DNA of 64,000 nucleotides from Tipula vernalis (taxonomy: Eukaryota; Arthropoda; Insecta; Diptera; Tipulidae). Below are positions 11,801 through 23,800 of this stretch, piece after piece (position 1 is the first letter of the stretch; each line of letters opens with the position of its first letter). Under the pieces are notes generated by a model that had not been told where the DNA came from, searched no databases, and saw nothing but the letters and a program-made list of their open reading frames with translations. The stretch lies in assembly GCA_958295665.1 (NCBI GenBank), contig OY282560.1:189692561-189756560 (forward strand), in the 5' to 3' direction. The position numbers and the translations under genes are program-made.

Positions 11801-14800
11801 TTTTTATCGGTCTTGGACATATTATCGTATTCTACTTGCATATAATGGCTGTTATTCACTCGGATGATTTACGACACTCGCCTATCGGCTCATGTCGGTA
11901 AACTTCATCTTCGTGAATAACAGCTATCATTTTATGCTCGTTGAATAATATACTATTTAGTGTTTATTTGTTACTATAAAATATCAAAAAATATAGTCAG
12001 GTCGAATATATTTTCAAGTAGCAATTGCTAAAAAAAGACAACAAGCCTAACAAAATTTTGCAGGTTTATGTTGCTATTCTTGTCATTTAAACGAAACTTG
12101 TACATAATGTACTAATCTCTTTTTTTTGCAAGACAAACATTTTCCTACGTCTAAAACGGACTATACTCTTAAAAGAATCAAATAGTTGTTAGCAATTTTT
12201 TGAGTAGGCAAATAAGTAAGCTACGCAAAAATTTCGTTTTCCCCCATATCAATGAAATAAGGGAGTAAGAGGCACTGCTAGTGGTTGGACAACAATAGCT
12301 TGGTGCGGCACTGTTTAAAGACGGTTTAAACAAATAAATAACTTTAAGAGAAATTCTAAATTTACAAAATATTTGGCATACGATTTCTTGACAGTTTTCG
12401 GAGGATTAAAGACGGTGTCGAAATAAGATTTTACGACCATCAACGAAATATTGATAAACAAAAACTCGAAATCCGAGACTAACTCTGAAATGGAAGAAGG
12501 TTTGGTAAATAATCTAGCCTTATTATGCTCACCTACAAACATACATAAATCACCATAATTGATAATAAATAATTAAAACAGGTAAACAGATAGGAACAAT
12601 ACTAAGTGTGGCGCCCCAATTTATGGCCCGAATGGTATAAATATAAATAAAAATTTAAATTTTCAATCTCAGACAAATTAAAAAGCTGCACCAAATAAAT
12701 CAATATTATCCAATAGCCTTAGTTTACATCAAAAATTTTCTCACTGCGGGTGATTATATATTTTTGAAATCTATTTCGCCGAATCTTTAATTTTTTTCCT
12801 CTAAAACCATAATATAGTGATGGCCACTTATGAATTATTTTTTTTACAATGAGAACCAAAAAAATAAATGATTTTTGGAGACAGCAAGGTAATAGTGGCT
12901 CTCGCCTTTCTCGAGGTTTTTTTTTTCACTTCACTGCCATTCAGTGCAATTTTACCTTGATCTAGTGATTTTATACGCTCAACGATCATCAAATATTTAT
13001 TAACTTACAAACACCAAAGACGATTTTGCGATTGGGAACACTCTTAAAATTGAAAGTTTCCTTCAAAGTAATTACCGGCTCGCAAAATACACCTTGTCAC
13101 TTCAAAAGATCTTTCTTAATTTGTCTACCCTTTTTGATACCACTCTGTTTACGCTAACTAAACCGTCAATATTAATAAACGTAAATATTATTATAAATGT
13201 GTGGATTAGTCGATTGATCGTTGAACAGTCAACCACCATTAATGAGCAGTACAATATTTATTATTTTACTAAAAGCCGTAAAGTAATAAAATAATTGAAA
13301 AGTGACCAAAAAGAAATAAAATAATAACTGAAGCTACCTTTAACCTTCACTCTGTATGTAGCTTACTATCACGTTGTCTGTGTGTGGGGGTCAATCTGAC
13401 AGGAAAGTAAATAAAAATTGTTTATTTTCTTATTATATATTTATATTTTTATTGAAAAACTAATTATATTCATAAGAAAATCACATGTTAATTAGTGTCA
13501 TCTAATACCACTTAATCTTCATCCGAAACCATTTCCTTTTCTTTGATGCATTCTATGTAAAGGGTTTTGGTGCGGTTTTGACAAAAATGAAATCTTGTTC
13601 TGGTTTTCCTATCAGATCACATCTTGGTCGTTTACTAACGGTCTTAGCCATCACTTTTTCGCCTGTTGATACCCGTCTAATTGGTAACGCTTTATAACCT
13701 CATATTAGGTCGATTGCTGTTCTTACGTGTTTTTAACTTTCTAGGGTTGGGAAGCTGGCCTGCACCAGGTGCATAACCAATTCTTTTAGAAACGATTTTC
13801 TTTAGGATAAAACTCACACGTGTTAGGTTCTTACCAAAACAAAATTTTGAAGATTTTAGTTCTCATTTTTTTAATTCCGCCTTACTAATAAACTCTTTGG
13901 GAAGATCGGGTTTATTTTGTCTAATTGTTCCAATTAGTGTAATATTTTCTGCAAAAGATGCAAGTCTAAAGTACAACTAGTAAACATTTGTTCTTGGTAA
14001 TTGTTCTTCCTTTGTTGACATACGGTGCGGATATCCGATAGAACTAAATTCATGACATGATCAACCGAATGATGCCTCCCTGGTTGCCCATCAACATACA
14101 CTTCTGCGTTCAATAGCCAGAATATTTTAATTCCATACTTACCTAGTTTTGAAGAGAGATCTGGAATGCTGCCAATCTAGCTGTCTTCAGCCGCTCCTGT
14201 CGGATATCATAGCTCGATAAAATGAACGGTCGTCAAGACGGTATAATTCATCCAACCGCTCGTCCCAGTTCTTATGAGCGCCAGCGTAAATTAAAATGCC
14301 GATCAGAGGAAACATTTCCACCGAGTTAGTATACCATACCAAGCACGGTATTTTTCTCTTATTTTACTAGTCATTGTATAAAACTGCCGCGCTATTCTAT
14401 TGTCTCCACTACGATAATATTCACCGATGTTTCTGGGATGATTTTTTGGAAAGCTGTTAATTGAATTGGGTACAGTATCACATAACAGTATCTGCTTCTT
14501 CACCTTCAACAGTGGCAGTATCAACATTTTCTTGTTCATTTCCTCGATCATCAGCGCCAAGTTTAAAATTTTCATCATCATCAAAATTTATCGGCTCAAC
14601 AAGCTCATCGTTATAGTAATCACAAACGTTTATCGGCTCAGCTTGTTCACCCTCGCCGCAATCGGAAAAATCCACATCAATATTATCGTTTGCTATTTCC
14701 TCTTCATCTGACACCTCAGGAATAGAAACTGAATCGAAAAGTTTACGGAGTTCTTCCCCGTTTGGTTGTCTTGCGTCTGTGTACTGGGGTCAATTTGACC

Positions 14801-17800
14801 CCGAGTTAAGCACGAAAAATAACGATGAAATTATTCACCCAGACTATTACCAGACTTAAAAATATAAAAGTAATATCTGTTAACGTAAACTCTGTTCTAT
14901 CCATAGAAATAATAATGCCGTTGCAAGAAACCAAACTAGATCAAAATTATCAATTTAAAATTATGGATTATTCAATCATTAGAAATGATAGATAAAAAGG
15001 AGGAGGAGGTACATAATCACCTTTAGAATTCACAATACTTCAAATAAAACTGAATATGACAACCTATTCATTTTGGACCACATTTAGCTTTTATTATGGC
15101 GGTACATCCTCGCAAGTACTGTGTAAAAACATTGGTTAAACAATTAGTTTACTTTTACGCCTACTATCATAGGACGTAAGAGGGGATCTTGGGCAAGCAA
15201 CGGGCAAACGAATATCATCCAGCTTAGCGAGAAGAAGACTGGTTAAAGCTGGCTTACGAACACTTGAAACAGCCCAGAAGCCAGAGTTCGCAATACGAGT
15301 CAAACAAAAACAGTCAAAAACAATTTGCTATTTGCCTAGGAGCACGCTTCTTGAAGTAAAGAGATGTGGAATAACTTGATTTTTTAATTCAAATTATTTT
15401 CAAATTCAAGCTGCATGTTTGAGATTGTAGAATCCTTGCACGAAGAAAACCTCAAGAAAGGCTTAGCAACGAATGTCTTTTAAGACTTCCACCGGAAACT
15501 GGAAGAGTTGTGGTCTGGGGAGTTTTTTCTGGAGAAGAAACAGGTCGAATGTGCTTCCTTAGTTCTATTACCACAGCAGCTGTTTATCTAGCAGTTTTTC
15601 GACGATACTATCAGATTATTTATTTTTCAACTCTATGCAATACTGACAAAGTTGTAAGTAACTTCCACGTATTAATTTTGAGTTATAGATAATAAAATCA
15701 GATAAACAACAATAATTTATTAAAATCCTACTTTTCCTTATCTCTTCATTTAAAGTCGAAAAAGTTCTTCGCAGAAAAAATATCAATGTATTGGACTGGC
15801 CCCCGTAAAGCCCAGAACATAAACCCAATAGAAAATGTTTGGATTATAATGAAGCTAGATGTAGCAAGAAAGCACCCAGAATCAATTCAAGCTTTAAAAA
15901 GTTTGTTGATAAATATCTAGGAATACATAACTTCTGCGACATTGAAAAATTTATAAAACTCAATGAATCGGAGGTATACCGCCGTAATAAAAGCAAAAAG
16001 CGGGCAAACAAAATATTAATATTAAAGATAGAATTTCTATAAACCAAGAGAAAACAAAAAAATAATATATAAAAGAAGTGTTTTCTTTGTTCGATTACTG
16101 TAGCTCTAATCAACTTACTACCTTGATCAACAAGTTCTCGGAATAACCACCGTGTGGCGCTCCCATCGTTCCGATTTGAGTTCTGTTTTTTAGTTAAGTC
16201 GGTACATCTGTTGTTGATATTCCCTCTAAATCTTAGCGTCATAGCTTGACATTTGCAAAAGTTACGTAGTCAAGAGTACATCTACTCTGTGTGTGTTGGC
16301 GATTTTCCCATTATTTCCTCTCGGCTGCTGAAACGTGTTCCCCGTAATGGTTTTTTAACTCGATTGAACAGAAAGAAGTCACAGGAAGCCAAATCAGAAT
16401 TCGGTGGCTGTTGGATGGTATTTGTTGCATTTTTCGTCAAAAAATTACGAATAATGATGGCACTGTGCGACGGTGCGTTATCATGGTGCAAAATCCACGA
16501 GATTTCTGCCCACAATTCTGGTCTCTTTCGGCGAATTGCTTCACGCAAACGTCTCATAATGCCCAAATAATACTCTTTGTTTACGGTTTGGCCTTATGGC
16601 AAAAATTCATGATGCACTACACCGTTTGTAATTCATGAAAACCGTGACCATTGCCTTCTTTTTTGACTGAAAACGACGTGGTTTTTTTTTTGGTGAACGC
16701 CATTCACTTGCCTGATGTCTGGATTGCGTGTCGTACTCATAAACCCACGTCTCGTCTCCAGTAATGATCCTTTTGATGAATATGGGATCGGATTCAGCCG
16801 CGCAAATCATGTCTAAAATTGTAAATAATTTCTAAAATTGTAAATAATCGCCAACACACACAGAGTAGATAACTCACAGAGTAGGTACTCTTGACTACGT
16901 AACTTTTGCAAATGTCAAGCTATGACGCTAAGATTTAGAGGGAATGTCAACAACAGATGTACCAACTTAACAAAAAAAACAGAACTCAAATCGGAACGAT
17001 GGGAACGCCACACGGCGGTTATTCCGGGAACTTGTTGATCAAGGTAGTATTTTGAATATTTTAGCATCTTTTCGGGTTTCCCTCCTAAATTGCAAGTACA
17101 TTTTTTTTTTTCAAAAAATTGGGTCATAAATGTGCATATTTAAAATGAAACAATAAGCCAATTGCTTTCAAAAGTTTTGTAATTTTAGCAACCAAGACTC
17201 CAATTTTTTTTGTACAGCACTGTATATGGGAAAAAAATAATATTCAAATTATACAAGCAACAATAATTTCACAAATCAACAATCTAAAACAATGAATGAA
17301 TCAAATAACTAATCTTAATGTAATTATCAGATTAAAAGCCGTCTTAAAAAATCTTAAATCTTTTATAAAACAAAATATTCACATCCAAATAAACAAAGTA
17401 TGGAAAAAAATTGGTAATATTCGAGTAAATAGCAAAATAACTTCTATAATAAAATTAATCAAATTTTCCGTCAAAAGGAAAAAATTAATATTGAAAATCT
17501 TAAAATGAGTATTAACTATAAGGAAGATAAAGAATCTTTAAATTACAAGAATAAATTTAAAAAGGATAAATCCAAAGCTAAAAGATCAGACAGCGAAAAA
17601 ATAGAAATATTGGTAGAAAAAGATAAACTCAATAAATTTGGTGCTTATATCGAAAATACGATCAATCAATTTATGACGGCACTGGAACGAGAAAGAAAGG
17701 CCGGTTTATTGACCACAAATAAGTTTTATAAAATTTGAATTAATCAAATTTACAGAGCAGAAGATCTTTCAATAAGGAAAGACCTGAGGACTTGTTTATA

Positions 17801-20800
17801 TCAATTGATCTACTAAAAAGCTTATTTCTTAGTGTTAATAGAAAGAAATCATCTGGACCGGATAACATACTTAATATTGCATTAAAATACATCCCGGAGT
17901 GTTTAATAAAAGACTACTGTATAATTTTATTGTATAATGTGGTAAATAATAATTCCTAAAAAATAAACAATTCATAACAAAAACAACAACAGAAACATCA
18001 AACTGTGAGTTTAGATTATGCAATGGACTTCAGAGCAAGGCATACTTATAGCGCCCGTACTCTTTAATTTCTATATCAGAGATGTTTTTTTCGGTTTTAT
18101 TCTATGCAATCTGTTCTGGGGCTCAAGGTACTCCCAACTATTTCGCAGTTCACTTTTACCGTCCTACTTGACGCAGTAGTAGCCAAATCGAGGACGTACG
18201 ACTATAGACCCGACCAAACGGATCAATGGTGAAGGCTGCAGCGTTTGGTTCGGGAGGTACCGGGTTCGAATCCCGATAGAAGCGGGATGGAAAAGGGATT
18301 TTTCATGATCTGATTACGATCGGTGATGAAGAAGAACACAACTATGACCCCCTGTTGAGAGTGCAGAATCCATGGGCCGACCCATCTTTCATGTAAGCAC
18401 TATAGGCTGGCATTAAGCAATGCAATGTGTAGGTGGTTTGCACTAGACTGGTACTATATCAGATACTCAGAAGTCAGAAAATTTAAACCGTAAGAAGAGT
18501 CAAGCGGCAGCTTATGCTGATATAATTACGCATCATCAAAAAAATTCTATCCACACAAACAATCTTGCAACAACTTTAAGTTTGATAAATAACTATTTTA
18601 AAAAATGAAGAGTCAATATAAACCAAAATAAATTGAATTAAAATTGTTTAGAAAACCACTATCAAAATAACAATAACATAGGAAAACATGGAACTAAATA
18701 AATATTAAAATAGGAGACAAAAAAATTGAGCAGAAGTTGATTGTCAAATATGGATCAAAATCTATATTATGAAAACATAATTATTGCAAAATACAAAAGC
18801 GCGGCAAGCTCATTAATATGACCAAAAATTTGTTATGATATAACATATCTCCAGTATTTATGGAAAAAATTCGAAAGAAAGTGTTTAAGGATATGTACTG
18901 AATCATAATACCGAAAGGCCGATTCCGATAACAAAAAAGATTTTATTTCCAAAAAGTCATATATAGCCAAATAAAATTTGCTGGAGTATATGTATTTATT
19001 CTCAATCTAGTGAGAAAGCATATAAAAAAATCATTAACAAATGAAAACAACTCAATGATTTATGCACCATATAAAGAAGATTTCAAAATGCTAAAATATA
19101 CAATAGAAAACAAAATCTGTCCCCCGGAAGCTTTCAGTTACTTAGATCAAAATGAATATTTAAGAAGGACTTATCAGAGGCAACGAAGATGAAACATCTA
19201 AAGAATAAAAAGTAGTATGCCAAAACAATACGCAATCCAGGATCAATGTGACTTAAAATTCAACTAATTCCTAAACCCTTACTTACCTTATCTAGTAATT
19301 TTAATCATATACATTTACATAAACAATGAATAATTTTTGATTGTCATATTTTTAAATTCGAATTAAAATAAAAAATTTAATTTTAGCAATATAAAATTCC
19401 AGTGAAAAAGTAAAATGAAAGTAAACCAAATTAAATAAGAAAAATTTGAGTCAAAATATATTGGACCAAAACTTATTTAAAAAAAATGAAAATGGTCATA
19501 AGTTGTTTTTATAAATTATGTTTAACTTACTATAAAAATACAAAAATGTAAATACTAAAAATAAACAATAATTTATATTTATAGTCGTGTTTTCCATGAG
19601 AACTGCACTAGAACTCGATAAATTTTAAATTACTTTTATTCTATGTAAACATTTAACATAAATACACATTTTAAGTTGTTACAGCAATAAATAATTACAA
19701 TTATAGGTTATTTTTTAGTTACACTTGATAAACCCATGAATTTATCGAGCGAGTGTAGTTGCGTGTAATGACGTCAGCAAGAAATAAGAAAATATTGATG
19801 AAATAACTGAAGGGGGAAATTTTTAAACTTAAAATGTGTATTTATGTCAAATACTTTCCATATTCGCGCTTTATGTATTTATATTTTGTCGGTTTACATA
19901 GAATAAAAGGAGTTTAAAGTTTATCGAGTTCTAGTGCAGTTCTCATGGAAAACACGGCTTATATAGTTTGGGATGGCGGCCCCCATCTTCGCAGGCATAA
20001 CACGAATTAAAATAATATTTAAAAAATTTAATTTTTTTGGGATTCGTTTTTATGAGGGTTTTTTTTTTTTTTTTTTTTTGAATATCGCCAACAAACCTTA
20101 TGAATCCCAACATTTATATATCACAGGAAAGCTCTGCAATATTGAACGACTTCAATTTTTTTTTATTGGATTGCTATCAGACGAGAAAACTAGTCTCGGC
20201 TCTAGATCACGATACCAATTACTCGAATTGTATTATTTTGAAATCAAATTGTCAAATTTTTGAGTTCGATAAATTAATCATTGAAGTTTTCTATAATTAA
20301 CAAAAACATTCCATTTGAACAATTTGTTAGTTTAAGTGCCGGTAGTAGTCCTTGTCCTCCAATTAGTGAAGTATGTATTACAAGAAACCTAATAAATATT
20401 TTGTAAATCTATCATAAGATCTAATAGAAAAATTTGACAAAAGTTGATTTTAAATTAATACAATGCGATCAAGCGCATACACGAATCCAAAAGCAAACCT
20501 CGCGTAACTGGTTGAATCACTTTCAAGGCCACAAAATCAATAATTCAGCATCCTAAAGTAATGGTCTATTATCAAGTAGTAAAATTTCAAAATTTTAGTA
20601 TGTTAATCTTAGCATTTTTGTTTGGGCTAAATTGTACAGAAACGTTCAAAATTTAAAATAAAATTAAAAAACAAAGAATTAACTATGGACTTTGCTTTTG
20701 AAAATAGCTCAATTGTTTTTCAAAATTTTGAATTGAATTATAAATTTGTTTCATTAAACCGAATTTTTCTCCATAAAATTAAAATTTTACCATGTTTGGT

Positions 20801-23800
20801 ACCAAAGGCTTCTTAATCCTACTTTTATTAGGATGAAATTTAATCTAAATAAACTTTAACCTATATCTAAGTTTTTATAATTGACGTGGTGGAGAATCTG
20901 AAGATGGAACAAATGCAAAGTGGAGTTTTTGGCTTAGAATCAGCTTTGGAATAACGAAACATTTTCACTCACAAATGGAACACCCTTCTTACACAATTGT
21001 ACCGAACTACCGTAACTAACAATTATTTTAATTACAATTCTTTTATTTAAAAGTGTGCCCGATCCAATGTAAATTGTCTATTTGTCTGAGAAGTTAAAAT
21101 TGTTTATTATCTTCGGTTGTATATCTCTGAAATAACTCTATATGTGGTGTTACCGGCAGAAGTATATTTGCTACGGACGCGGGACGATCCTATTTGAATG
21201 GTCCACTTCGCATTTTTTGTTATTTTTATTCATACAATCATATAACTAATATTTAAAATATTTGTATTGCTCTAATTTTACGTCCGATCCAACCAGTCAA
21301 CAAGGATTTTCACTAAGCACAACTACGTTAATTTTGGACTGCTTCATTCCTCTAAAGTACCAGGTGTGGTATATATGCATCCGAAATTGACTAATAAATG
21401 GCGCTACCTGTCATGTACCTTTCTTTGGGCAAACCGCTTCATCGGCGCTATTGTTTTATTTTGACATCTGTCTACAATATCCAATTCATAACCATACAAG
21501 TTTCATACAATAACGCATGTTTTTTACGTGTTAAAAATGCCGAGTTTTGTGCCTACATATTATGATTTGCGGACATCATTGATTGTTTGTTATCATTTGA
21601 AGAAAACTGCTGCAGAATCACATCGAATGCTTGTCGAAGCTTACGGTGAACATGCTCTTGGTAAATCTCAATACTATGAGTGGTTTTATAAATTCAAAAG
21701 TGTTGATTTTGAACAACTCCCGGATCAATTGAATCTATTACGAGAAGCCGTATCCATACGTTTAAAAGCCATGCGAAAGACCCAAAAGCTGGAAAAATGG
21801 ATTCCGCATAAACTGAATGAAAGGCAACAGGAAAATCTAAAAACCACTTGCGAAATGTTGGTCGCCAGATATAAAAGAAAGTAATTTCTCCATCGAATTA
21901 CGACTGGCAATGAAAAATCTATTTTGAGAATGCAAAGCGCAAAAAGTCTTGGTTTGATCCAAGACAACCATCGACATCGACTGCAAGGCCAAATCGCTTC
22001 GGACGGAAGACAATGCTCTGTATTTGGTGGGATCAGAAGAGTGTGATTTATTTGAACTGCTAAAACCTGATGAAACCGTAAATAATAAACGCTATCAACA
22101 ACAAATGATCAATTTGAATTAAGCTTTGCGTGAAAAACGACCAGAATATGAAAAAGGCAACACAAAGTGATTTTGCTTCAGGATAATGCACCATCACACA
22201 AAGAAAACCGGTCAAGGAAACGTTGAAAGCACTTAATTGGGAAATACTTTCACATGCGGTTTATTTGACAGACTTGGCTCCTTCCGATTATTACTTATTT
22301 GCATCAAAGGGGCACGGGCTTGCTGAGGAGCACTTCCCTTCCTACGAAAATGCATAGCAAATTTGTCCCATTAAAATACAGCTATTGTTTACTCCAATAA
22401 TTTTTATTCAAGGAGGTTTTTATTGTGGATAAATTATTTAGCAAATTAAGTTTTTTAGAATAATTAACGGTAAAAATCTTTTCATTGGGTAAAATTAATT
22501 GATTACATTTCTTCGTTCATTAATAAAGATGTTTCTTTTATTATATTGTTTATACATAACTGTAATATTTGTAATTTGTACGTATCAAAATTCATTTCTA
22601 TTTGGGGCTCATTTATTTCATTTCAAACACAAATCAAAAAAAAAAATAACAGAGTCGTCAGACAATTACACCTACTTATGGATTAACTAGTGGTTTAACA
22701 AATTTATCTTTGGACTCTCCCATATCAATTAAAAAGACTCAGGTAAATAGTGGGTAATATTTTATGATTTTGTTTTTTAAAATTTTTTTATTTGTTTTTT
22801 TTATAATGAAGAACGAACGTCTAGTTTATTAATACATTAATTTTATTTTTTATCTGTTTTTTTTTTGTGTAATTTAGGTAACTCCACAATCACCGGAGTT
22901 TATTCCCTCACGTTTGACTTCATCAACTTCGCCTAATTTTTACACGCCTTATGCATCTACAATAGGTGGTACGACGACTACCCCCGTTAAACCGAACCTA
23001 AATCAAGCCATAATTGGAACTAATGGAATTTATAATGCAACGCCAATTAAAGGTACATTTTGTGTTTTAAAATTTTTGGTTTTGAAATGTATGTTATATA
23101 TTCAGCTGTAGGAAGAGGTTTAATGCGAAATGATTCGCCACAGAGCACTAATGAATCGCCACGATTGACACCTCAACCTTCTCCACCACCTGTAACTACC
23201 GTATCAGCTGCGGTTCTACAGGTAATTTCTTAATAGCTTTTTTTTTAGCGTAGGACTATAATCATTGTTGTTTTGTTATTTAGGAGAATGTAAATGGTAC
23301 CACGTACTTTTACCCAACTGCCACTCACACATCTAGCCAGACCAGTTCTACAGGGTCAGAAAATGCTTATGGAAATGGTATACATACCAATACATCTTAT
23401 ACACAACAGCAGCCTGGTAAGTTTATTTTTTTAGGGTATAAGTAGCATTTATTCCTTAATCGAAAAACAATAATTTGTTTGATTCAAAAGTACACGTATA
23501 TTCTGGACCGGCATCCCATGTCATGGATATGCAACCTACGGTTAATTTATCGCCTGCATTTTTTATGCCCGAAGAAATGAGAAACGAAATCTTAGAACGA
23601 AATCAAATATCAAATTTATTAGCAAATGAGAATCAAGACTTACCATATGAAGTTGACAATTACCATTCGTTTTATGCATTGGAAATGACACATCATCATA
23701 TGAAATTACCCGTTAATTCATCGTCATATAGGGCAACACACGCTGCTACAGGAATTAAATATTGTTTACGTAGATTACATGGTAATGTATTTGACTTTAA

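Larger units (their letters stand above)
5912..22652 (+). other. PAN3 intron 1 (16.7 kb, transposon-filled)
   Basis: Defined by GTAAGC after the ATG codon at 5909-5911 and by the acceptor AACAG before the SRQTITP exon; both exons are phase 0. It contains the repeats listed separately between 6767 and 22350. The stretches 5912-6764 and 22351-22650 are AT-rich and I recognise nothing in them. Confidence 0.85.

Noticed and set aside
18200..18300. A tRNA gene suggested by GGGTTCGAATCCCG
   Set aside because: No acceptor stem, anticodon arm or proper A box could be placed around it; the surrounding sequence behaves as a dispersed repeat.
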